The notes: a model not told the origin generated them from the sequence alone. DNA of 11,695 nucleotides from Methanoregula sp. (GCA_028705545.1 JAQWDG010000040.1:1-11695), one strand, 5' to 3'. Shown: positions 1-7,018, counted from the stretch's first letter. Translations and numbers: made by a program.

Positions 1-839
1 TTGTCCTCAATGGCACGCTCGACAAGGCTCTGGACGACAGTACCGACTGTGCCGGTCTTGCCGTTCTTCTTGACGAGGTCGTAGACGATGTTGTTGGCGT
101 TTAAGCCCTGGTATGCGTAGAGAAGCAGCTGTGCACGCTCGAACGGGCCGATTGCTGCGCCCATTTCGAACTCCCCGGCCTGCTCGAAGGTTGCGGCGAG
201 TGCTGCACCCTGCATGGCATTCCGGTGGGTCATCATGACTGCGTGGTTTGCCTGGATGTTACGGAGAGCGTACCCGAGACCTTCATTGTTCTGCGGGATG
301 GACAGGATCGAGACAACGTTGCCTCCCTGCATGTCCATGGTCTGCGGGTAGGTACCCCAGACTGCGCCCTTGACGTATGCGCCGTCGAACATTCCAATCT
401 TGTACTGTTCGAGGAGTGCATAGGTTGTGGCTGCTGCAATGCTCGTGGTGGTTGCATCGTAGGTTGCTGCTGCCTTGATACGGGCAGACGGAACCTCGAC
501 AAGGAGCATCTTGCCGCCGGCGACCTTGGTGATCTTGGTGTCGTCGCCATCGGTAACCTGGATCATTTCCTTGATCTTGGCTGAGATAGCGTCTGCATCC
601 TTGACAACACTGCAGTCGAGGCTGCGGCCGAGGATCTGGTTGGACTTGCCGCCCATCTTACCGGTCTTGAGTGCTGCCTCGATACCGGCAAGGTTGACTG
701 CCGCCGTCCTCTTGGTGAGGTCGATGAGTTCAAGAGCGCCCTTGTTGGTCAGCGGGCTGATCTTGTCAAGCGTGACGTTGCTCTTTAAGAGCTTACCCTC
801 ATCGTCGTAGAGGTCGATTGTATCCTTATATTTTGCCAT
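1..839 (-). CDS. mcrB: methyl-coenzyme M reductase beta subunit, C-terminus outside window
   Basis: Beta subunit of methyl-coenzyme M reductase (alpha2 beta2 gamma2, cytoplasmic, cofactor F430), which joins methyl-CoM and CoB to give methane and CoM-S-S-CoB. The visible 279 residues start MAKYKDTIDLYDD and include family stretches such as LVEVPSARIKAA, GGNVVSILSIPQNNEGLGYA and NIQANHAVMMTHRNAMQGAA. The family is about 430-445 residues, so about a third is missing past the left edge, including the region with the known active-site residues Phe361 and Tyr367. The ATG at 839-837 is chosen because a strong GGAGG (847-851) lies 7 nt upstream and the N-terminus matches the family. The gene normally leads an mcrBDCGA operon, of which only this part is seen. 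No frameshift is visible. Confidence 0.97.
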   Translation of the reverse strand, partial: MAKYKDTIDLYDDEGKLLKSNVTLDKISPLTNKGALELIDLTKRTAAVNLAGIEAALKTGKMGGKSNQILGRSLDCSVVKDADAISAKIKEMIQVTDGDDTKITKVAGGKMLLVEVPSARIKAAATYDATTTSIAAATTYALLEQYKIGMFDGAYVKGAVWGTYPQTMDMQGGNVVSILSIPQNNEGLGYALRNIQANHAVMMTHRNAMQGAALAATFEQAGEFEMGAAIGPFERAQLLLYAYQGLNANNIVYDLVKKNGKTGTVGTVVQSLVERAIED

Positions 840-846
840 GTAATTT

Positions 847-851
847 CCTCC
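847..851 (-). promoter_or_regulatory. mcrB ribosome binding site
   Basis: On the minus strand a perfect GGAGG lies 7 nt before the mcrB ATG. This fits a leadered, efficiently translated messenger and fixes the start codon. Confidence 0.85.
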
Positions 852-953
852 GAAATTCTTGGATTCTGAACGGTACAGTACTGGCACTGAACAATGGTTG
901 TTACTAACAGGAACACTGGTTATGAATGAAAGTCACTATTGCACGTCCCCTAG

Positions 954-978
954 ATTGGGACATTGAATAATTCCCAAT
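954..978 (-). promoter_or_regulatory. inverted repeat in the mcr leader
   Basis: ATTGGGA at 954-960 and TCCCAAT at 972-978 are perfect inverted arms separated by 11 nt. The element sits downstream of the best TATA box, so it would be transcribed and could fold into a 7-bp hairpin in the mcr 5' leader, or act as an operator if transcription starts at the nearer TATA string. The stem is short and no poly-T follows, so it is not a terminator. A role is inferred only. Confidence 0.35.
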
Positions 979-1015
979 TTCCCCTTATAAGCGTTCCGAT
1001 TTTGTACGGGAAATC

Positions 1016-1028
1016 TTTTTTATATATC
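1016..1028 (-). promoter_or_regulatory. probable mcr operon promoter (TATA box)
   Basis: The minus strand reads GATATATAAAAAA here, a good archaeal TATA box preceded by purines that could serve as BRE. Transcription would start about 25 nt downstream, near position 997, giving a leader of roughly 155 nt before mcrB. Two other TATA-like strings on the same strand (TATAAAAAC near 1089-1098 and CTTATAAG near 983-990) could be extra or alternative promoters. The start site is inferred from spacing only. Confidence 0.6.
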
Positions 1029-1179
1029 TCCGGTGATAGTTTGTAAAAGTGAAGATACGTTCAAATATTACATAAAATGCGGTCTTTGTTTTTATACTAT
1101 GTGTTACCAAAATAATTTCAGGTAATACCGAATCATATGTATTATTAAAAATTTTTCTATTTTTGAATGCGCTGCAGGG

Positions 1180-1219
1180 AAAAAAAGAATTGTCTGACAG
1201 GATCCGGGCAAAGGATCCT
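1180..1219 (-). terminator. terminator of the hdr operon
   Basis: On the minus strand, 11 nt after the mvhD stop, there is a perfect hairpin of 7-bp arms (AGGATCC/GGATCCT, 1199-1205 and 1213-1219) with a 7-nt loop. After 12 more nt comes a run of seven T (1186-1180). A T-run alone can terminate archaeal transcription, and the hairpin strengthens the call. It separates the hdr operon from mcr, which lies downstream on the same strand. Confidence 0.65.
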
Positions 1220-1230
1220 ATTTTGAGGGG

Positions 1231-1659
1231 TTATTTCCTGAATTCTGTAATCGGGCTGGGGCCCAGTTCATTGATCGTCCTTACAACGTCGGTAATGACC
1301 GCTGCCCACTTTGCACCTTCGGATGCAGAGACAAACGTCATCCGGAACCGGCGGTCGTCAAGCCCGATGCTCTTCATGAGTCTCTTGACCATGAACATTC
1401 TCTTTGCTGCCTTGAAGTTGCCTTCAAGGTAGTGGCAGTCTCCAAAGTGGCAGCCGGAGATAAGCACCCCGTCCGCCCCGTCGGCAAATGCCTTGAGGAC
1501 GAAGAGTGAGTCGAACCGTCCGGTACACATCACACGGATGATCCTGACATCAGGTGGGTACTGGATACGGCCACCGCCGGCAAGATCGGCACCTGCATAG
1601 GAGCACCAGTTGCAGACCATTCCGAGGATCTTGGGTTTCCACACTTTGTTGTCAGCCAT
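1231..1659 (-). CDS. mvhD: MvhD, [2Fe-2S] electron-transfer subunit of the Hdr complex
   Basis: A 142-residue protein of the MvhD/FlpD family, which carries electrons from a hydrogenase or formate dehydrogenase into HdrA. The conserved cysteines are seen as CNWC (C16, C19), MC45TGRF and GC70HFGDC75HY; the family binds a [2Fe-2S] cluster with such residues. Length is normal. The ATG at 1659 is preferred over an in-frame upstream start because GGAGGTG lies just before it, inside the last codons of hdrA, and only 1 nt separates the two genes, implying translational coupling. It is last in the operon. No mvhA or mvhG follows, so the partner enzyme is encoded elsewhere. Confidence 0.94.
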   Translation of the reverse strand: MADNKVWKPKILGMVCNWCSYAGADLAGGGRIQYPPDVRIIRVMCTGRFDSLFVLKAFADGADGVLISGCHFGDCHYLEGNFKAAKRMFMVKRLMKSIGLDDRRFRMTFVSASEGAKWAAVITDVVRTINELGPSPITEFRK

Positions 1660-1660
1660 T

Positions 1661-3820
1661 TTACTCTTCACCTCCGAGCAGGAACGCATCTATCTGTGCA
1701 ACGATCTGCGGGGTTGCAAAGTGCTGCATCCAGATTGCACCGCCGGGGCAGAACCCGCCGCAGGTACCGCAGCCTTTGCATTTTGCCTCGGTGACCTGCA
1801 TAACCGTCCGCCCATTCTTCTCGACAAGCGAGAGGGCGCTGTACGGGCAGAGGTTCACGCACATGCCGCAGCCTGCGCATTTCTCTTCAATGCACTGGGC
1901 GAAGTACGGCTCGAGTTCGACCTCTCCCATGTGGATCGGGATACTTGCTGCCGATGCCGCACCTTCTGCCTGAGCTACCGTGTCAGGGATATCTTTTGGG
2001 CCCTGGCAGACACCGGCAAGGAACACACCGGCTGTGGTGGTCCCGCACGGGTTAAGTTTCGGATGGGCTTCAAGCAGCCAGCCATCCTGGGAACAGGAAA
2101 CACCGAAGAGTTTGCGGGTCCGGTTTGTATCCGCCTTGGGTTCGATTGCTGCTGCAAGGACAACGAGGTCTACTTCCATATCGACCGGGCGGTCGAGAAG
2201 GGTGTCGTCTGCGTACACGTGGAGGTTCTTTGTCTTGGGGTCTTCGAGGATGTTTGCCACACGGCCGCGGATGAATTTTGCACCTTCGTTCTGGATACGG
2301 TAGTAGAACTCTTCGTACATCTTACCGAACGACCGGATATCCATGTAGAAGATGTAGGGTACACATCCCGGTATCTTCTCGACGATCTGGTGGGCGTGCT
2401 TCAGCGAGTACATGCAGCAGAACCGTGAACAGTACGGCTTGCCGATACCGGTGTTGTCTCGGGATCCTGCGCAGAGCACGAATGCAACGCGCATCGGGGT
2501 CTGGCCGTCGCTCGGACGAACCAGGTGACCGCCGGTCGGGCCGGACGCACAAATGAGCCGCTCGAATTCGAGGCTCGTGATGACATTCTCGTACCGTTTG
2601 TATCCCCATTCCTGTTTGTTCTCGATGGGGAAGATATCGTACCCGGTGGCGAGGATGACCGTCCCGACTTTGACCTTGATAAACTCGTCCTGCATGTTGA
2701 GGTCGATGGCCCGCTTCTCGGGACCACAGGCAGTCACGCAGAGACCGCACTTGACACAGGCGTTAAAGTCGATGGTGTAGATAAGGGGGACGACCTGTGG
2801 GTGGTTGATGTAGATCGCCTTTCTCGGTTTCATGCCGACTTCGAAGACGTTGGGCTTGATGACCGGGCAGACTGCATCGCAGTCACCGCAGCCGTTACAG
2901 CCGCCGCCGACGATCCCCTTTGCTGCCGCTTCCTTCGGGGTCATCACACCGCGTGCCTTTTTCTTTATCGTGACCTCGAAGTTACCGATGTACCCTTCGA
3001 CATTCTCCACCTCTGACCAGGTCATGAGCTCGATCTTTTCGCTCCTGCCGACATCCACCATCTTCGGGGTTAAGATACACTGGGAGCAGTCGAGTGTCGG
3101 GAAGGTCTTGTCGAGCTGGGACATGCGTCCGCCGATGCTCATATCGGATTCGATGAGGTAGGTCTTGATCCCTGCTGCTGCAAGGTCAAGGGATGCCTGC
3201 ATCCCGGCGACACCGGCGCCGACTACCATCGCTGCCGGTTCAACCGGCACAGACTTCGGGAAGAGATCCTGAAGGAGTGCAGCCTTTGCAACCGCGATCC
3301 TGACTGCGTCCTTTGCCTTTTCGGTCGAGCCTTCGCGATCGTGCATGTGCACCCACGAATTCTGGTCACGGATGTTGGCCATCTCGAACCGGAACGGGTT
3401 GAGGCCTGCATCTTTTGTTGCAGTCCTGAAGGTCGGTTCGTGGAGACGGGGCGTGCATGCAGCAACGACGACACCGGTCAGGTTGTTCTCTTTTACCGCC
3501 TTTTGAATGAGCGTCTGCCCGGGCATCGAGCACATGTACTTGTAGTTGTCAACATAAGCCACGTGGGGGATGGTCTTGGCATAGTCCTGGACTGCCTGGA
3601 TATCCATCGACCCGGCGATGTTGGTACCGCAGTGGCAGATGAAGACACCGATCCGGGCATCCTTCTGTGTGGTGGCACCGGGAGCTGCGACTGCATTCTG
3701 GGCAGCCGGTGCGGGAGCCGCTGCCTGCTTTTTGACTTCCTGTTTTACGGGAGCCACTTTTTTTGCCTCCTGCTTCTTGGTCTCGGTCTTTTTGGTAGTA
3801 GTTTTCTTCTTTTCGACCAT
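1661..3820 (-). CDS. hdrA: heterodisulfide reductase subunit A (FAD, [4Fe-4S] hub) with extra N-terminal tail
   Basis: HdrA is the flavin subunit where HdrABC bifurcates electrons between the CoM-S-S-CoB heterodisulfide and ferredoxin. The predicted protein has 719 residues. Residues 1-55 form a Lys/Ala/Pro/Thr/Gln-rich tail. Then come the N-terminal Cys region (CHC 62-64, C97, C122), an FAD-binding GAGVAG (201-206), DCSQC (244-248), two internal clusters (308-318, 355-365) and a C-terminal two-cluster ferredoxin domain (648-658, 681-691). The tail makes it longer than the usual roughly 650 residues. Candidate starts are GTG 3829, ATG 3823 and ATG 3820; the last is chosen because GAGGTG then sits 6 nt away. 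It follows hdrB by 11 nt and abuts mvhD. No in-frame TGA is seen, so this is a cysteine form, not a selenocysteine form. Confidence 0.95.
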   Translation of the reverse strand: MVEKKKTTTKKTETKKQEAKKVAPVKQEVKKQAAAPAPAAQNAVAAPGATTQKDARIGVFICHCGTNIAGSMDIQAVQDYAKTIPHVAYVDNYKYMCSMPGQTLIQKAVKENNLTGVVVAACTPRLHEPTFRTATKDAGLNPFRFEMANIRDQNSWVHMHDREGSTEKAKDAVRIAVAKAALLQDLFPKSVPVEPAAMVVGAGVAGMQASLDLAAAGIKTYLIESDMSIGGRMSQLDKTFPTLDCSQCILTPKMVDVGRSEKIELMTWSEVENVEGYIGNFEVTIKKKARGVMTPKEAAAKGIVGGGCNGCGDCDAVCPVIKPNVFEVGMKPRKAIYINHPQVVPLIYTIDFNACVKCGLCVTACGPEKRAIDLNMQDEFIKVKVGTVILATGYDIFPIENKQEWGYKRYENVITSLEFERLICASGPTGGHLVRPSDGQTPMRVAFVLCAGSRDNTGIGKPYCSRFCCMYSLKHAHQIVEKIPGCVPYIFYMDIRSFGKMYEEFYYRIQNEGAKFIRGRVANILEDPKTKNLHVYADDTLLDRPVDMEVDLVVLAAAIEPKADTNRTRKLFGVSCSQDGWLLEAHPKLNPCGTTTAGVFLAGVCQGPKDIPDTVAQAEGAASAASIPIHMGEVELEPYFAQCIEEKCAGCGMCVNLCPYSALSLVEKNGRTVMQVTEAKCKGCGTCGGFCPGGAIWMQHFATPQIVAQIDAFLLGGEE

Positions 3821-3831
3821 CATTACCACCT

Positions 3832-4755
3832 CTAGAGCACCTTCTGCAGGAACGGCTCGCAGCTGATTGCGTGGAGATCCAGACCAAGCTCCTGCGGGCT
3901 CATTCCCTGCGCAAGGCCGAGCAGCTCGCAGAAGTGCAGTACTGGCAGATCATAGCTGATACCGAATTTCTCCTTGATCTCGATCTGACCGCGGTCAAAC
4001 TGGAGCTGGCAGAACGGACATATGTTGGTCAGTGCGTCGGCTTTTGCCTCCATGATGTTGATCATTTTCTCGTTGGTGATATCGAGAGAGTGAACAATAT
4101 CGTATCCGCGGACACCGCCACCGGCACCGCAGCACTGCATCTTGTTGCGGTACTCGACAGGTGTTGCACCAATCGCTGCAACCAGCTCTTCCATCCAGGA
4201 CGGGTGCTCGGTGTTGAGCATGATGCTCTTTTCGAACTCACGGTCCTTGTGGGGCTTGGTGAGGTGGCAGCCGTAGTGAACGGCGATACGGGCACCGGTC
4301 ATGGGGGTGACGACGCTGTCCCTTACCTTGTTTACACCCACGTATTTTTCGTTGTAAAGGAGTTCCGCGATGTGGTAGACATTGCAGGTGCCCTTGTACT
4401 CCATGTCGATCTCTTTTAAGACCTCGTTGACGCCATCGCGGAGATCCTTGTTGTGCTTGAGCTTGTGGTTGACTTCCCAGATCGACTTGTAGCAGCCATT
4501 GCAGAGCAGTGCAATATCCATCTTCATCTGTTCGGCAAGGACAAGGTTTCGGGCTGCCATTGCATACCAGACATTGAGGTCGATTGCCCCAAATGCGCCT
4601 GGTGCCGGGCAGCAGCTGGCTCCCTTGAGAGGAACAAGATCGATACCCAGTTTCTTGCAGGTCTTGATTGCTGCCGATTCGCATCCCGGGTAACGGTTTG
4701 GTGCAATACAGCCCAGATAGAATGCGAACGTGTGGTTGGCTTTGGATTCTGACAT
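3832..4755 (-). CDS. hdrB: heterodisulfide reductase subunit B (catalytic, two CCG domains)
   Basis: HdrB carries the site that splits CoM-S-S-CoB, using two noncubane [4Fe-4S] clusters held by CCG domains. Both cysteine sets are seen: C16, CC 48-49, C85 and C88 in domain one; C163, CC 208-209 (QCCGAGGG), C246 and C249 in domain two. In the first domain the usual CCG reads CCP. The 307 residues match the family length. The ATG at 4755 is supported by GGGAGG located inside the last codons of hdrC, which ends 6 nt earlier, implying coupled translation. It is soluble, with no membrane segment. Confidence 0.96.
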   Translation of the reverse strand: MSESKANHTFAFYLGCIAPNRYPGCESAAIKTCKKLGIDLVPLKGASCCPAPGAFGAIDLNVWYAMAARNLVLAEQMKMDIALLCNGCYKSIWEVNHKLKHNKDLRDGVNEVLKEIDMEYKGTCNVYHIAELLYNEKYVGVNKVRDSVVTPMTGARIAVHYGCHLTKPHKDREFEKSIMLNTEHPSWMEELVAAIGATPVEYRNKMQCCGAGGGVRGYDIVHSLDITNEKMINIMEAKADALTNICPFCQLQFDRGQIEIKEKFGISYDLPVLHFCELLGLAQGMSPQELGLDLHAISCEPFLQKVL

Positions 4756-4761
4756 GGTTGT

Positions 4762-5343
4762 TTATCCCTCCCGTTCCTTGACAATCCTGTCAGCATTTTC
4801 CTTCATATGGTAGTGATCCAGAATTTTTCTGATCCCTGGCATGTATTCGGGATACATATGCGTGGTCGGCGGGTCACGGGTGAGCCCGAGTTTTTCACGG
4901 GCTGCACGGTTGACATCGTTGTTGGGCACACCATGACCGGTTTTGTAGATAGCCTGAACAGTCTTGAGGAAGTTCACCGGCACGATATCGTGAGTGAACG
5001 CGATATTCCTCATCGCCATGATAACATCGGTCGGTGCAATATCACGCGGGCACCGGTCGGTGCAGCTGTAACAGGTGGTACACAGCCAGAGATCCGGGTC
5101 GGTCAGTGCTTCGTTTTCGAGACCGAGCACGGCCCTCCTCATGAACTTGCGGATACGGTAGGAGCTCCTGGGTGCCGATGGGCACGAGCCGGTACAGGTA
5201 CCGCACTGGAAACACATATGTGCCATTGTCCGTGAAATTTTCTCTATCCTGTTTACAAAATCGGGTGTCGAGTCTTCACGGTAAAACCGCTGATCCTTGA
5301 GTTTCTTCTCCAGCGCTTCCGGGTAACCTTTTGTTCTTGCCAT
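4762..5343 (-). CDS. hdrC: heterodisulfide reductase subunit C (two [4Fe-4S] clusters)
   Basis: HdrC relays electrons from HdrA to HdrB through two [4Fe-4S] clusters. The 193-residue protein shows two classical motifs, CFQCGTCTGSCP (44-55) and CTTCYSCTDRCP (88-99), in a helical iron-sulfur domain; length is typical. The ATG at 5343 has GGGAG about 5 nt upstream. The gene lies 9 nt after the polyferredoxin gene and 6 nt before hdrB. No transmembrane segment is seen, so it belongs to the soluble HdrABC type rather than membrane HdrDE. Confidence 0.95.
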   Translation of the reverse strand: MARTKGYPEALEKKLKDQRFYREDSTPDFVNRIEKISRTMAHMCFQCGTCTGSCPSAPRSSYRIRKFMRRAVLGLENEALTDPDLWLCTTCYSCTDRCPRDIAPTDVIMAMRNIAFTHDIVPVNFLKTVQAIYKTGHGVPNNDVNRAAREKLGLTRDPPTTHMYPEYMPGIRKILDHYHMKENADRIVKEREG

Positions 5344-5352
5344 GCTGCTCCC

Positions 5353-6525
5353 TCACGCCTTCTCCATTATTTTAATGCTGACCTGTCCGGGAATGCCTTC
5401 CTTTACCCTCGAGGTCCTCTTGGTGCAGAGCTTCTCCTTGATCTTCTTGAAGAGATCGGTCTCCGTGCCTTTCACGCGGATGCCGGTCCTGTGGAGAACA
5501 ATGATGTCCTCACCCGGACAGGCATTCACGCAGGCGCCACAGAGAATACAATAATCCTTATTGACCGCGATGTTGGCCTCAATATTGTGCCCCATCTCGG
5601 CTGCCGGCTTCTCGCTGGGGAGATAGATGGCGTTTGCCGGGCAGATCTCCGCACAGGTCGAGCAGCCGCCAGGGCATTTCTCGGAGTGGAATTCGATGTC
5701 TCCTTCGAAGATCTTCTCGACGGTAATTGCCTCGGACGGACAGTTCTTCGCACACCATCTGCAGGTGCAGCAGTTGTCCTTTTCGATGGTAACCTTGCCC
5801 TCGACTTTGTCGGAGATGACCTCGCGCTCGACTGAGATAGCCTCGGTGGGACATGCCTCGACACAGATCTTGCAGGCGTTGCATTTTGCCTCGTCCCAGA
5901 TCACGTCGCCTTCGACCTTGCCGATCTCCGGGGAGAACTCCTTGTGCTTGACGACAAGTGCCGGGCAGAGTGCACCGCACAGTCCGCAGACCGTACACTT
6001 CTCCTTGTCTACGGTAAATGTCGTCTTGGTCTTGATAGCCGTGTGACGTTCTTTTCCACCGGCGACCGGTCCCTTGTAGGTTCCTTCAAAGGCAGGGACA
6101 TCCCTGTTGATGGCGTCGCGGGGGCAGACCTCTTCGCAGGTCGTGCACCGTACACACTTCTCGTCATCGATCTCTGCCTTCATATCGTACTGCGGGAATC
6201 CTTCCTTCTCTAAGATAGGAAGCCGCTCCTGATTGTCGACCTTCAGAGTCATCGCGTTGAAGGGGCACATGATGACACAGACACCACAGTACGAGCACTT
6301 AGTCTCGTCCACATCGATTGGTGCTGCGTAATTGATTGCCCCCCGACGGGCTGCACCTACAAGTCCGAGGACGATTGCTTCCTCGGGACATGCATCGGCA
6401 CAGATACCGCACCCAGTGCAAGCCTCTGAGTTGAGAATCAGGTTGTTCACGTTCTGAAGGAGCCGCTGCTCCATCACAACGTTGACACCATCCTTCTTTT
6501 TGGAAAACTTTGGAAACAATGCCAT
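5353..6525 (-). CDS. fwdF: polyferredoxin with eight [4Fe-4S] motifs, FwdF-type
   Basis: A 390-residue polyferredoxin. Eight cluster motifs are visible, starting at C36, C77, C124, C177, C215, C252, C284 and C326. Seven have CxxCxxCxxxCP spacing; the seventh is CxxxCxxCxxxCP. FwdF/FmdF of formylmethanofuran dehydrogenase has eight clusters in about 350 residues, whereas MvhB has about twelve, so FwdF-type fits better. It would feed low-potential electrons from HdrA to the CO2-reducing enzyme. The ATG at 6525 has GAGGG about 9 nt upstream. Being first among the strongly assigned genes of the hdr operon, 9 nt before hdrC, suggests a physical link between Hdr and formylmethanofuran dehydrogenase. 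The FwdF versus MvhB label is less certain than the polyferredoxin call. Confidence 0.85.
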   Translation of the reverse strand: MALFPKFSKKKDGVNVVMEQRLLQNVNNLILNSEACTGCGICADACPEEAIVLGLVGAARRGAINYAAPIDVDETKCSYCGVCVIMCPFNAMTLKVDNQERLPILEKEGFPQYDMKAEIDDEKCVRCTTCEEVCPRDAINRDVPAFEGTYKGPVAGGKERHTAIKTKTTFTVDKEKCTVCGLCGALCPALVVKHKEFSPEIGKVEGDVIWDEAKCNACKICVEACPTEAISVEREVISDKVEGKVTIEKDNCCTCRWCAKNCPSEAITVEKIFEGDIEFHSEKCPGGCSTCAEICPANAIYLPSEKPAAEMGHNIEANIAVNKDYCILCGACVNACPGEDIIVLHRTGIRVKGTETDLFKKIKEKLCTKRTSRVKEGIPGQVSIKIMEKA

Positions 6526-6548
6526 GAAATAACCCTCACGCTGTTCCG

Positions 6549-6749
6549 CTATTGCACCTTTGCCTCTGCTCTGGTTTCCCGGAGCCCTGTCAGCCTGATA
6601 CTATCGTGCAGACATACCCGGAAACACACACCATTACCGGTGGCTGCCGGATCATCGGTATGATCTCCCGGAACATCCACAGGACATGCAACAACACAAT
6701 TGCTACAGCTGGTACCCTGTCCCCACTCGCAATGTACTGCACATGCCAT
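6549..6749 (-). CDS. small Cys-rich ferredoxin-like protein, possibly divergent FwdG
   Basis: A 66-residue ORF from ATG 6749 (70 residues from GTG 6761) ending 23 nt before the polyferredoxin gene. It has seven cysteines (3, 7, 15, 18, 22, 42, 46). CSNCVVACPVD (15-25) looks like the end of a [4Fe-4S] motif, as in the small ferredoxin FwdG, but the first cysteine of the usual CxxCxxCxxxCP is Gly12. The second motif keeps only C42 and C46, with Leu in place of the usual Pro. It is either a divergent small ferredoxin or a decayed fwdG. The ribosome binding site is weak (GGTG only). Coding status rests on the motif and its position beside a fwdF-type gene. Confidence 0.5.
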   Translation of the reverse strand: MACAVHCEWGQGTSCSNCVVACPVDVPGDHTDDPAATGNGVCFRVCLHDSIRLTGLRETRAEAKVQ

Positions 6750-6769
6750 GGATTCACGCACCAGCTATG

Positions 6770-6787
6770 ATCGATTTCAAAATCGAT
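6770..6787. promoter_or_regulatory. 18-bp palindrome between divergent operons
   Basis: ATCGATTT and AAATCGAT are perfect 8-bp inverted arms around a 2-nt centre (CA). The element lies 20 nt before the ATG of the small Cys-rich ORF, inside the predicted leader of the hdr operon. Such a symmetrical site without a long loop looks more like a dimeric repressor operator than an RNA hairpin. The binding protein is unknown. Confidence 0.4.
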
Positions 6788-6874
6788 TATCAAAAGAGTG
6801 GTGGAAGAATCTAGATAAATGTTCTGAAATCTATCGCGGCAGGAGAGGCGTTTTATTATTCCATTAAAATTGTT

Positions 6875-6884
6875 CTTTATATGC
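6875..6884 (-). promoter_or_regulatory. probable promoter of the hdr operon (TATA box)
   Basis: The minus strand reads GCATATAAAG, a good archaeal TATA box in an AT-rich stretch. The start site would be near 6854, giving a leader of about 105 nt to the small Cys-rich ORF or about 330 nt to the polyferredoxin gene. The long distance to the latter supports a gene in between. Inferred from sequence only. Confidence 0.5.
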
Positions 6885-6961
6885 GATCAGGTCATATCAA
6901 ATTAAAGTACTAAACTTTTTCGTAATATCCGCCTGCGCTTTCAACAGGGGGATTTTGCCGG

Positions 6962-6983
6962 AACAAAATAAGAACATTTATTC
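6962..6983 (+). promoter_or_regulatory. possible ftr promoter
   Basis: An AT-rich stretch with CAAAATAAG and ATTTATT lies 45-65 nt before the ftr start codon. Either string could act as a weak TATA box, giving transcription from about 6993-7005 and a short leader that still contains the ribosome binding site. Neither is a strong match, and an AT-rich block at 6895-6915 is an alternative. Confidence 0.35.
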
Positions 6984-7012
6984 GGTAGTAGTCATGGTAC
7001 TTTTGGTATACC

Positions 7013-7018
7013 GGAGGT
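7013..7018 (+). promoter_or_regulatory. ftr ribosome binding site
   Basis: GGAGGT lies 9 nt before the ftr ATG at 7028. Another ATG at 7020 is followed at once by a stop codon and is only 1 nt from this site, too close for initiation, so 7028 is the start. Confidence 0.75.

Larger units (their letters stand above)
840..1230. other. 391-bp intergenic region, mcr leader and hdr terminator
   Basis: No convincing gene is visible. The stretch is strongly AT-rich between about 1010 and 1170, unlike the flanking genes. From left to right it holds the mcrB ribosome binding site, a leader with an inverted repeat, several TATA-like elements on the minus strand, and the terminator of the hdr operon. 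All identified signals serve minus-strand transcription. Confidence 0.7.

Noticed and set aside
225..810. Open frames on both strands within mcrB
   Set aside because: The minus-strand mcrB frame is a full match to the family. These are out-of-frame or antisense shadows.
1610..2428. 272-residue open frame on the plus strand
   Set aside because: It is antisense to hdrA, whose cysteine motifs and C-terminal ferredoxin domain are unmistakable. The plus frame shows no known domain and has no upstream signals.
3821..3829. Upstream GTG (3829) and ATG (3823) starts for hdrA
   Set aside because: Both sit on or too near the GAGGTG ribosome binding site. ATG 3820 has better spacing, although 3823 cannot be fully excluded.
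3341..4419. Plus-strand frames 3341-3835 and 3871-4419
   Set aside because: They are antisense to hdrA and hdrB and are explained by the codon bias of those genes.
6552..6793. Two other frames overlapping the small Cys-rich ORF (plus 6552-6770, minus 6590-6793)
   Set aside because: Neither shows a metal-binding motif or plausible start signals. The minus frame at 6549-6749 with CxxCxxxCP is the better reading.
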